Positions 1 through 6,261 of a stretch of 8,207 nt of DNA are shown here, piece after piece. The position numbers and the translations under genes are program-made. Position 1 is the first letter of the stretch. Every line of letters starts with the position of its first letter. Origin of the DNA: Anderseniella sp. (GTDB lineage Bacteria > Pseudomonadota > Alphaproteobacteria > Rhizobiales > Aestuariivirgaceae); contig JABDRA010000232.1 in the NCBI GenBank assembly GCA_013041995.1, forward strand, positions 1 through 8,207, written 5' to 3'. Under the pieces are notes generated by a model. The model was not told where the DNA came from. It worked only from the letters and a program-made list of their open reading frames with translations, and did not search any database.

Positions 1-2
1 GT

Positions 3-1898
3 GCTGGCACCTACCGCACCGGTGACGGCCGCGGCGGTGGAGGATCCGGCACTCAGCGCTTCGCACCCCTCAACAGCTGGCCAGACAACGTGAACCTCGA
101 CAAGGCACGAAGACTGCTGTGGCCGATCAAGCAGAAATACGGCAGGAAACTTTCCTGGGCAGACCTGATGGTCCTGACCGGCAACTGCGCACTTGAATCC
201 ATGGGCTTCAAGACCTTCGGATTTGCCGGCGGACGCGAAGACGTCTGGGAACCGGAAGAAGACATCTACTGGGGTCCTGAGACGACATGGCTGGGCGACG
301 AGCGCTATAGCGGAGACCGTGAGCTTGCCAATCCACTTGGTGCTGTGCAGATGGGTCTGATTTACGTGAACCCGGAAGGCCCGAACGGCAATCCTGATCC
401 GGTCGCATCAGGCAGGGACATCCGTGAGACATTCGCCCGCATGGCGATGAATGACGAAGAGACCGTTGCGCTGACTGCCGGTGGACACACGTTCGGCAAG
501 GCACATGGAGCCGGCGATCCGGAACAATTTGTCGGCCGTGAACCTGAAGGGGCCGGCATTGAAGAACAGGGGCTGGGCTGGAAGAACACGATGGGCAGCG
601 GCAAAGGCGGCGATACCATCACCAGTGGCATCGAAGGGGCATGGACGCCGACACCGATCACCTGGGACAACAGCTACTTCGACACGCTGTTCGGGTATGA
701 ATGGGAACTGACGAAAAGCCCTGCCGGCGCCAACCAGTGGACACCTACGGACAAGTCCGCCGCAAGCACTGTGCCGGACGCACATGACGCCGCAAAGACA
801 CATGCTCCGATGATGACCACAGCGGACATGGCCATGCGGATGGATCCGGCCTACGAGAAAATTTCAAGGCGGTTTCACCAGAACCCGGCCGAATTCGCAG
901 ATGCGTTTGCCAGGGCCTGGTACAAGCTGACCCACCGTGACATGGGTCCGGTCTCGCGTTATCTCGGCGCCGAGGTTCCCGCAGAAGAACTGCTGTGGCA
1001 GGACCCTGTTCCCGCGGTCGATCATGACCTGATCGGCGCGCAGGATATCGCTGACCTGAAGGCCAAGCTTCTGGATTCCGGCCTGACGATCTCGCAGCTG
1101 GTGTCCACTGCCTGGGCGTCGGCGGCAACCTTCCGCGGCAGCGACAAGCGTGGCGGTGCCAATGGTGCCCGCAATCGCCTGGCTCCGCAGAAAGACTGGG
1201 AGGTCAACAACCCGGCCCCGTTGGCAAAAGTGCTGAAGACCCTGGAAGGCATCCAGAGTGACTTCAATTCGGGCAGCAAGAAAGTGTCCCTGGCCGACCT
1301 GATCGTGCTCGGAGGTTGCGCGGCCGTTGAAAAAGCAGCGAAGAACGCCGGCCATGACGTAGAAGTTCCGTTCACTCCGGGACGCACGGACGCCGCCCAG
1401 GAACAGACGGACGTGGAGGCATTCGCCGTACTCGAACCGGCGGCTGACGGTTTCCGCAACTATCTGAAGGCAGGCCAGAGCCGCTCGGCGGAAGAGCTTC
1501 TGGTGGACCGTGCGCAACTCATGACACTGACGGCACCGGAAATGACGGTTCTCGTCGGTGGCATGCGCGCACTTAACACCAATGCGGATGGCTCTAGCCA
1601 CGGTGTCTTCACCGATCGGCCCGAGACCTTGAGCAACGACTTCTTCGTCAACCTGCTGAGCCGGGACACGGTCTGGGAAGCTTCGTCCGGTTCTGCGGAC
1701 GTGTTCACCGGCAAAGACCCCGCATCCGGCAAGGAAAAATGGAGCGGAACCCGTGTCGATCTGCTCTTCGGCTCCAACTCGCAGTTGCGCGCCTTGGCGG
1801 AAGTTTACGGATGCGACGACGCCCGGCAGGCGTTTGTCAGCGACTTTGTTGCCGCGTGGGGCAAGGTGATGAACCTTGACCGTTTTGACCTCGCCTGA
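3..1898 (+). CDS. katG: Catalase-peroxidase KatG, 5'-truncated by the window edge
   Basis: Bifunctional heme enzyme that dismutates hydrogen peroxide and acts as a broad peroxidase in the cytoplasm. The reading frame is open to the left edge and begins in the AGTYR motif that directly follows the distal Arg/Trp/His site, so about the first 110 residues, including those catalytic residues, lie outside. The 631 residues present fit a full length near 740. An internal ATG at 90 is not the true start. Visible hallmarks are the Tyr of the Trp-Tyr-Met adduct in GLIYVNPEGPNG (codon 363), its Met in RMAMNDEE (codon 441), the proximal heme His in AGGHTFGKAHG (codon 486), the Trp of the proximal triad in TWDNSY (codon 663) and the switch Arg in HRDMGPVSRYLG (codon 936). 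The Ser matching Mycobacterium Ser315 is present (codon 624). The C-terminal degenerate peroxidase domain is complete and ends MNLDRFDLA. No frameshift is seen. The gene runs into a shared hairpin terminator. Confidence 0.98.
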   Translation, partial: AGTYRTGDGRGGGGSGTQRFAPLNSWPDNVNLDKARRLLWPIKQKYGRKLSWADLMVLTGNCALESMGFKTFGFAGGREDVWEPEEDIYWGPETTWLGDERYSGDRELANPLGAVQMGLIYVNPEGPNGNPDPVASGRDIRETFARMAMNDEETVALTAGGHTFGKAHGAGDPEQFVGREPEGAGIEEQGLGWKNTMGSGKGGDTITSGIEGAWTPTPITWDNSYFDTLFGYEWELTKSPAGANQWTPTDKSAASTVPDAHDAAKTHAPMMTTADMAMRMDPAYEKISRRFHQNPAEFADAFARAWYKLTHRDMGPVSRYLGAEVPAEELLWQDPVPAVDHDLIGAQDIADLKAKLLDSGLTISQLVSTAWASAATFRGSDKRGGANGARNRLAPQKDWEVNNPAPLAKVLKTLEGIQSDFNSGSKKVSLADLIVLGGCAAVEKAAKNAGHDVEVPFTPGRTDAAQEQTDVEAFAVLEPAADGFRNYLKAGQSRSAEELLVDRAQLMTLTAPEMTVLVGGMRALNTNADGSSHGVFTDRPETLSNDFFVNLLSRDTVWEASSGSADVFTGKDPASGKEKWSGTRVDLLFGSNSQLRALAEVYGCDDARQAFVSDFVAAWGKVMNLDRFDLA

Positions 1899-1937
1899 TT
1901 TGGCCGGTACACTGAGTAAGAGTTAGAACAATCAATC

Positions 1938-1973
1938 AAGGCGGCGTTTCAGTTCAGACTGAAACGCCTCCTT
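1938..1973. terminator. Bidirectional hairpin terminator between katG and fccB
   Basis: A perfect 11-bp stem, GGCGTTTCAGT (1943-1953) with ACTGAAACGCC (1958-1968), closes a TCAG tetraloop. After one mismatch it is extended by AAGG/CCTT (1938-1941 with 1970-1973). On the + strand a short T-rich run follows; on the - strand a T-rich TTGATTGATTG stretch follows. It lies 39 bases after the katG stop and 11 bases after the fccB stop, as expected for a terminator shared by convergent genes. The U-tracts are weak, so efficiency is uncertain. Confidence 0.8.
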
Positions 1974-1984
1974 TACATCTGGCG

Positions 1985-3259
1985 CTAGCTGAACATGTCC
2001 GCTGATATCGCCGTATACCAAGATTCAGATTCTTCATAGGTCGCCTTGCGCAGAGCCTCATCTTCGCCGGTCTTGGAAATGAACTTGTCGGCGACTTCGA
2101 TCTTGTCCTCTCCAGCTTTGTAACTTGCGCCAACCTTTACACCGTCATCGGCATCAATCAGGCTCCAGCAGGTGTTTGCAAAACGGGGCTCAAAGACCTT
2201 GGACCCGGTCAGCGCGCCGCGGATTGCCATGGCGGCCACCTTGGCCTGACTGTTCGCGGAGAACCCTGATTTCGGCATTGCCGATGCGACAGATGCATCA
2301 CCCAGCACATGAATGTTTTCGTCCGCTCTGGATTGCATTGTTGCCGGTACGATCGGACACCAGTCGCCTTCGGTCAGGCCGGCACGACCACAAATGGCAC
2401 CTGCCTTTTGAGCAGGCACCACAGATGCAGCATCGGCCTTGAACGTATCGATGTCGGTTTCGATTTCCATCGTCTCCATATTGATGTTTTTCACGCCGCC
2501 GGAGACCGAGGCGGGGATCCATTCGACCATGCCGGGATAATGTTTCTGCCAGCCTTCCTCAAACAGCGCCTGTTTGGAGAACTTCTCTTTCGGGTCGAGC
2601 ACAATGATTTTCGCGGTCGGGTTCTTCTTCGACAATACGTGCGCGATCATCGAGATGCGTTCATATGGCCCTGGCGGGCAGCGGAACGGGTTGGGCGGCG
2701 GCACCATGACGAACGTGCCGCCTTCGCGCATGTTCTCAACCTGTGATTTCAGCAATGCCACCTGGGTGCCGGACTTCCAGGCATGCGGCATGGTATCCTG
2801 GCCCTCGACCGAGTATCCGGCCACGGAATCGTACTTCATATCAATGCCGGGTGAAATGACGAGCCGGTCATAGGCAACCTTGGCGCCGGAGCCCAACTCC
2901 ACCGTCTTTGCAGCAGTATCGACAGATACAGCCCAATCATGAATGACGTTTACACCGTGACCGGCAGCCAGCGCGTCATAGGTATGACCAATAGAGTCAT
3001 AGTCGCGCAAACCTCCCAGATACAGGTTTGAAAAGAAACAGGTATAGTACTTCCTTGTCGGTTCGATCAGCGTAACGTCAATTGCGCCTTTTGAGTCTTT
3101 TGCGAGATAACGCGCGGCGGTCGCACCGCCGGCCCCTCCTCCGATGACGACGACCTTCGGCCTTTTACCCTGGGCATAAGCCGGCAGGTTCAAACCGGCA
3201 GACACGGCACCCAATCCAAGCAGTCCGGTGGTAAATTTTCGTCTGTCTACGATAGCCAT
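1985..3259 (-). CDS. fccB: Sulfide dehydrogenase flavoprotein subunit (flavocytochrome c, FccB/SoxF type)
   Basis: FAD subunit of flavocytochrome c sulfide dehydrogenase, which oxidises sulfide in the periplasm and passes electrons to the FccA heme. Numbered from the chosen start (424 aa): twin-arginine signal DRRKFTTGLLGLG at 5-17 with a likely cut after AYA (29); FAD-binding VVVIGGGAGGATAARYL at 36-52; Cys74 in YYTCFFSN, matching the Cys that carries covalent FAD in Allochromatium FccB; Cys194 in FRCPPGPYER and Cys364 in NTCWSL, matching the redox disulfide pair; and the second FAD motif IHVLGDA near 316-322. Length and C-terminal domain are normal for the family. Start choice: the Shine-Dalgarno GGGAGG directly abuts an ATG at 3265, leaving no spacing, but sits 6 bases before the in-frame ATG at 3259, so the latter is preferred. 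It follows fccA by 44 bases in one operon. A sulfide:quinone reductase is less likely because of the signal peptide, YYTC motif and partner cytochrome. Confidence 0.95.
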   Translation of the reverse strand: MAIVDRRKFTTGLLGLGAVSAGLNLPAYAQGKRPKVVVIGGGAGGATAARYLAKDSKGAIDVTLIEPTRKYYTCFFSNLYLGGLRDYDSIGHTYDALAAGHGVNVIHDWAVSVDTAAKTVELGSGAKVAYDRLVISPGIDMKYDSVAGYSVEGQDTMPHAWKSGTQVALLKSQVENMREGGTFVMVPPPNPFRCPPGPYERISMIAHVLSKKNPTAKIIVLDPKEKFSKQALFEEGWQKHYPGMVEWIPASVSGGVKNINMETMEIETDIDTFKADAASVVPAQKAGAICGRAGLTEGDWCPIVPATMQSRADENIHVLGDASVASAMPKSGFSANSQAKVAAMAIRGALTGSKVFEPRFANTCWSLIDADDGVKVGASYKAGEDKIEVADKFISKTGEDEALRKATYEESESWYTAISADMFS

Positions 3260-3265
3260 ATTCAT

Positions 3266-3271
3266 CCTCCC
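3266..3271 (-). promoter_or_regulatory. Ribosome binding site of fccB
   Basis: GGGAGG on the - strand touches the first ATG (3265-3263) and lies 6 bases before a second in-frame ATG (3259-3257). The spacing decides for the second ATG and shortens the protein by two residues. Confidence 0.7.
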
Positions 3272-3303
3272 AGATTTCCTGACTGTTGATTGAAGTCGCG
3301 CTC

Positions 3304-3603
3304 CTAGTCAGGAGGTTTGAGCGCTGAAAAATAGGCAGCCAACGCCGCTATGTCCTCATCAGACAGTCGCATGGCAACGGTTTGCATCGTCGGATTTTCA
3401 AGTTTTTTGGATCGATAAAGTTTCATCAACGAGATGAAACCATCCTCACTCATGCCGGCAAGTGAGGGTATTGTCCCGGCGACCGCTGACTGATGGCATG
3501 TCACACATTCGGACGAAAGATATTGCCCGTATTCCGGGTCACCTTCCGCAAACGCCGACCCAATCATACAGACATAACCGAAGGCCACAGCCGCAACACG
3601 CAT
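3304..3603 (-). CDS. fccA: Monoheme cytochrome c subunit of sulfide dehydrogenase (FccA-like)
   Basis: Small periplasmic c-type cytochrome, 99 aa, expected to accept electrons from the FccB flavin and pass them to soluble cytochrome c. A Sec signal peptide spans residues 1-19 (cut after AFA), leaving about 80 residues. The single heme site is CVTCH at 33-37 (Cys33, Cys36, His37). The second axial ligand is probably Met73 in ENPTMQ, with Met78 as alternative, followed by the class I cytochrome C-terminal helix LSDEDIAALAAYFS. There is one heme, unlike the diheme FccA of Allochromatium and SoxE of Paracoccus-type clusters; the small monoheme form resembles that of green sulfur bacteria. The start is preceded by GGGTGGAAAG on the - strand. 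It is the first gene of the fccA-fccB unit. Function rests mainly on the fccB neighbour; alone it could only be called a small class I cytochrome c. Confidence 0.9.
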   Translation of the reverse strand: MRVAAVAFGYVCMIGSAFAEGDPEYGQYLSSECVTCHQSAVAGTIPSLAGMSEDGFISLMKLYRSKKLENPTMQTVAMRLSDEDIAALAAYFSALKPPD

Positions 3604-3616
3604 CGCTTTCCACCCG

Positions 3617-3638
3617 ACATATTCATTTTTTTATATGT
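3617..3638. promoter_or_regulatory. Inverted repeat in the fccA leader
   Basis: ACATAT (3617-3622) and ATATGT (3633-3638) form a perfect 6-bp inverted repeat with a 10-base spacer containing a run of seven T. It lies 14 bases before the fccA start and holds a TATAAA sequence on the - strand (3635-3630). It could be a binding site for a dimeric repressor or simply AT-rich promoter DNA; no regulator is identified. Confidence 0.35.
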
Positions 3639-3649
3639 GAGAGTGTGGC

Positions 3650-3681
3650 AAAACTGCAGTTGCGTCAAGTCCTGCAGTTTT
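3650..3681. promoter_or_regulatory. 10-bp inverted repeat flanking a -35-like element upstream of fccA
   Basis: AAAACTGCAG (3650-3659) and CTGCAGTTTT (3672-3681) are perfect inverted arms with a 12-base spacer. On the - strand the spacer contains CTTGACG, a good -35-like hexamer (TTGACG at 3668-3663). No well spaced -10 follows: the position 17 bases on reads CACTCT, and the TATAAA at 3635 is 27 bases away. Repeated CTGCAGTT half-sites 18 bp apart suggest an operator over the fccA promoter. The alternative is a weak terminator of the upstream LysR gene, since the hairpin ends in TTTT in that direction. Confidence 0.5.
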
Positions 3682-3702
3682 CGGGGAGATGTCAGTATCC
3701 GA

Positions 3703-4605
3703 TCAGAGGCTTTCCAGTTCCCGGGCCAGGAAGTCATAGACCAGACGCACGCGCCGGCTGGTGTTTAGTTCGCGGTGAGCCACAAGCCACACTTCGATCT
3801 CAAAAGCCGGAAGCCAGGGGGCAGCAAGGCGCACACCGGGCTCTGCGTCTCCAACCTGTGTAATCATCACGCCGATGCCCATGGCCTGCTTGACCATATG
3901 CCACTGCACAATGTGATTGCTGCAGATGATGGGGAAATTGTGCGACGTCACTTTCAGGCCCAGCTGGTTCAACCCGTCTATAAATTGCTGCTGCTGATCG
4001 AAACCGATGAACTCTGCCCGCAACAATTCATCACTGTCTTGAGGATTCCCAATCCGTTCAAGGTAGCTTTCAGAAGCATAAAGGCATGCCGTATTGCTGT
4101 GCAGCTTACGGGCGATCAGATCCGGGTCGGTTGGCCTGCCGGCACGAATGGCGATGTCGGCCTCACGGCGGCGCAGATCACTCACACTATTGGTTGCAAC
4201 AACCTCAACCGTGATGCCCGGCTCCGCGGCGCGCAACTTCGCCACGATAGGCGGCAGAATAAAGGCCGCAGCGACCTCGGTTGCCGTAATGCAGACTGCG
4301 CCCTCGACCTGCTGAGATTGTCCCGACGCGGTCAGGGACACACGGCCGGCCGCATCCCCCATGGCCCGGACGTGCTCGACAAGCTCTAGACCACTGGAGG
4401 TCAGTTTCAGGCCATTGCCTATGCGTTCAAAGAGCAGGACGCCGACTTCTTCCTCAAACGCCTTGACCTGCCGACCCAGCGTTGGTTGTGCCATGCCCAA
4501 AGCCCTGGCTGCTGCCGAAAGCGATCCCTCCTCGGCAGTTACCAGGAATGCCCGTGCGCGGTTCCAGTCAAATTTCACAGCACGCCAATCCATGCAATTT
4601 TGCAT
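3703..4605 (-). CDS. LysR-family transcriptional regulator
   Basis: DNA-binding regulator of 300 aa, the usual family length. The N-terminal winged helix-turn-helix covers about residues 13-72, with the recognition segment SLSAAARALGMAQPTLGRQVKAFEEEVG at 28-55 split as SLSAAARALGMA and QPTLGRQVKAFEEEVG, and FERIGNGLKLTSSG after it. The rest is the periplasmic-binding-protein-like effector domain (about 100-298), including ADIAIRAGRPTDPDLIARKL at 149-168. The effector is unknown. No clear Shine-Dalgarno precedes the ATG at 4605; in-frame alternatives are ATG at 4593 and GTG at 4578, and the family alignment would start near FDWNRARAF. It is divergent from a methyltransferase gene, the classic arrangement for a LysR target, and lies 99 bases upstream of fccAB on the same strand. 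It may control itself, the methyltransferase, fccAB, or several of these. Confidence 0.93.
   Translation of the reverse strand: MQNCMDWRAVKFDWNRARAFLVTAEEGSLSAAARALGMAQPTLGRQVKAFEEEVGVLLFERIGNGLKLTSSGLELVEHVRAMGDAAGRVSLTASGQSQQVEGAVCITATEVAAAFILPPIVAKLRAAEPGITVEVVATNSVSDLRRREADIAIRAGRPTDPDLIARKLHSNTACLYASESYLERIGNPQDSDELLRAEFIGFDQQQQFIDGLNQLGLKVTSHNFPIICSNHIVQWHMVKQAMGIGVMITQVGDAEPGVRLAAPWLPAFEIEVWLVAHRELNTSRRVRLVYDFLARELESL
4592..4605. repeat. Palindrome over the LysR gene start
   Basis: ATGCAA (4592-4597) and TTGCAT (4600-4605) form a perfect inverted repeat with a 2-base centre, covering both candidate ATG starts of the regulator. It may be part of an autoregulatory operator, or chance in AT-rich DNA. 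A direct repeat GCATAT (4602-4607 and 4609-4614) overlaps its edge. Confidence 0.35.
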
Positions 4606-4612
4606 ATAGCAT

Positions 4613-4644
4613 ATTCGAATTTAGTCAATTCACCATTCGAATTT
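4613..4644. promoter_or_regulatory. Twin ATTCGAATTT boxes in the LysR/methyltransferase divergent region
   Basis: The 10-mer ATTCGAATTT occurs exactly twice, at 4613-4622 and 4635-4644, with starts 22 bp apart, close to two helical turns. Each contains the 8-bp palindrome ATTCGAAT. A TTGACT hexamer facing the regulator gene lies in the 12-base gap (- strand, 4628-4623). Same-face paired sites between divergent genes are what an oligomeric LysR protein would occupy. Which protein binds is inferred from position only. Confidence 0.5.
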
Positions 4645-4750
4645 GCAGAGCTACTTAAATGCCGAACGTCGTGCTTTGTCAGGCCTGAACAGGATCAGGA
4701 GACTGGAAAAAGACACGAGAACATCATTATCTAAGTTTGGAAACTGCACC

Positions 4751-5404
4751 ATGACCTCTACGGATTACACACCCGACATGACACAGCCCTCTTCGCGCTT
4801 CTGGGACAAAATCGCTGACCGCTATGCCCGCCAACCGGTCAAGGATGAAGCTGCCTACCAAGAGAAGCTGCAAATAACTCAGTCCTATCTGCAACCGGAC
4901 ATGAAGCTGTTCGAATTTGGTTGCGGTACGGGCACCACTGCTCTCACCCATGCACCTTTCGTGGATCGCATTCTGGCAATCGACATCTCTGCGAGGATGC
5001 TTGAGATCGCCGAGCAGAAGGCCCAGGTTGCCGGCGTAGACAATGTCGTGTTTCAACGCGCCGCCATTGACGACTACGCTGTACCTGACAACAGCATCGA
5101 TGTCGTGCTGGGCATGAGTATTCTTCACCTGCTGGCTGACAAGGACATGGCCATTGCCAAGGTTCACAACATGCTGAAGCCAGGTGGCGTGTTTGTATCC
5201 AGCACGGTCTGCCTGGGCAATACGATGAAGTTCTTCAAGCTGATCGGCCCGCTGGGGCGTGCGCTCGGAGTGTTGCCGTTGCTGAAGGTGTTCACAACAC
5301 AGGAACTGGTTGACAACATCAAGGCGCGTGGTTTCGATATCGAGCATGAATGGAGCCCTGGCAAGGGCACAAGCGTCTTCATCGTGGCCAGAAAACCAGC
5401 CTGA
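4751..5404 (+). CDS. Class I SAM-dependent methyltransferase (Methyltransf_11 type)
   Basis: Soluble cytoplasmic methyltransferase of unknown substrate, 217 aa from the chosen start. Motif I is FEFGCGTGTT at 54-63, the acidic ribose-binding residue is Asp78 in AIDIS, the post-motif region is LGMSILHLL at 120-128, and motif III is LKPGGVFVSST at 142-152. A hydrophobic insertion (about 161-183) before FTTQELVDNIKARGF probably helps form the substrate pocket. The N-terminal SRFWDKIADRYARQPV block is typical of this family. The ATG at 4751 was chosen because family similarity begins there; its ribosome site is weak. The same frame stays open back to a TTG at 4643, which would add 36 residues without recognisable features and cross the regulatory boxes. 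An ATG at 4778 is also possible. It is divergent from the LysR gene and followed 54 bases later by another methyltransferase. Confidence 0.88.
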   Translation: MTSTDYTPDMTQPSSRFWDKIADRYARQPVKDEAAYQEKLQITQSYLQPDMKLFEFGCGTGTTALTHAPFVDRILAIDISARMLEIAEQKAQVAGVDNVVFQRAAIDDYAVPDNSIDVVLGMSILHLLADKDMAIAKVHNMLKPGGVFVSSTVCLGNTMKFFKLIGPLGRALGVLPLLKVFTTQELVDNIKARGFDIEHEWSPGKGTSVFIVARKPA

Positions 5405-5458
5405 CTGAGTACCGTCTGCCAGACAACGCGATCATCCCGAAACGCCAGCAGGTTGCCT

Positions 5459-6238
5459 ATGCACACCCCGACCAGCCCCAGTTCGCTGACTGCACTTGCA
5501 GGCAGCGAAATCGATACTGACGGCAGAATACCTGTATTTGCCCGCCGGATTGGTTCCTGGCATCTGTCACTTCAGCGCCAGCCCTACGATCCGGCAAACC
5601 TCACCACCAGTTACGATCTCGCCGCGGCAGATTGGCACAACAAGATCGAACGGTTGGAATATCTGCCTGCCTACAGAGCGTTGCTCAAACAGGCACTGGA
5701 ATGCTGGCCGGTTACAGGATCAACACCCGGATTGAACGCACTGGACTGTGGTACCGGAACCGGAGCCCTGTCTGAAGCACTGGCCGAGGTATGCGCCGTG
5801 CCATTGAAGATCAATGCAATCGATACCTCATCAGTCATGCTCAGCAAAGCTGGTGAGAGATTACGAGACATCGGCCTCGACGTGGTACTGCACCAGGCAG
5901 ACGCCCAGCAGCTTCCTTACGCCGACAACAGTTTTGACATTGTCATGGCCGGACACATTCTGGAGCATCTTCCTCATCCGGTCACGGCTTTGCTGGAGAT
6001 GGTCCGCGTGGTCCGTCCCGGCGGCCTGGTTTTTGCATGCATCACACGCCGCACATTGCCGGGCTTGTGGATTCATCTTCTCTGGAGAACCCACATGGTC
6101 TCGCCCTCAGAAGCCGAACACTGGCTGCATCGTGCGCAACTTGAAAACGTTCAATGCATAATGCCTGACCGCAAAAGTCATTTCCGGAAGCTGAGTGTCG
6201 CATGTTGCGGTGTTAAGCCGGTTCGCTGCACAATTTGA
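5459..6238 (+). CDS. Second class I SAM-dependent methyltransferase
   Basis: Predicted cytoplasmic methyltransferase of 259 aa, substrate unknown. The Rossmann core starts late: motif I LDCGTGTGA at 95-103, acidic Asp122 in NAIDTS, QADAQQLPYADNSFDIV at 146-162, the ILEHLPHP segment at 167-174 and VVRPGGLVF at 184-192. About 90 residues precede the core, with SYDLAAADWHNKIERLEYLPAYRALL at 51-76 in the position of the usual helical cap. A Trp-rich stretch (LPGLWIHLLWRT, 200-211) corresponds to the substrate-side insertion. AGCAGG at 5447-5452 lies 6 bases before the ATG at 5459; a TTG at 5453 is the in-frame alternative but has no spacing from it. It follows the first methyltransferase in the same direction and may share its promoter, yet the two proteins differ strongly outside the shared motifs, so a recent duplication is unlikely. 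The C-terminus contains a Cys-Cys pair (249-250) of unknown meaning. Confidence 0.85.
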   Translation: MHTPTSPSSLTALAGSEIDTDGRIPVFARRIGSWHLSLQRQPYDPANLTTSYDLAAADWHNKIERLEYLPAYRALLKQALECWPVTGSTPGLNALDCGTGTGALSEALAEVCAVPLKINAIDTSSVMLSKAGERLRDIGLDVVLHQADAQQLPYADNSFDIVMAGHILEHLPHPVTALLEMVRVVRPGGLVFACITRRTLPGLWIHLLWRTHMVSPSEAEHWLHRAQLENVQCIMPDRKSHFRKLSVACCGVKPVRCTI

Positions 6239-6261
6239 AGCAAACCTTGCAACGAACAGCC

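Noticed and set aside
90..92. GTG at 90 as the start of katG
   Set aside because: The frame continues to the left edge with perfect KatG sequence (AGTYRTGDGRGG), so it is an internal codon of a truncated gene.
864..1601. Long open frame on the - strand inside katG (245 codons)
   Set aside because: It lies wholly antisense to an intact, well conserved katG, its protein has no recognisable domain, and it is explained by GC-rich codon bias.
3630..3668. fccA promoter made of TTGACG and TATAAA
   Set aside because: The two elements are 27 bases apart, too far to be a paired -35/-10.
3775..4389. 204-codon + strand open frame opposite the LysR gene
   Set aside because: Shadow of a complete LysR coding sequence; low-complexity-like translation with no motif.
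4643..4750. TTG-started 36-residue N-terminal extension of the first methyltransferase
   Set aside because: It crosses the promoter boxes, has no ribosome site and no family-like sequence; similarity starts after the ATG at 4751.
5413..5423. GTCTG-C-CAGAC palindrome between the two methyltransferase genes
   Set aside because: A 1-base loop cannot form a hairpin and there is no T-run, so it is not a terminator; too short to call an operator.
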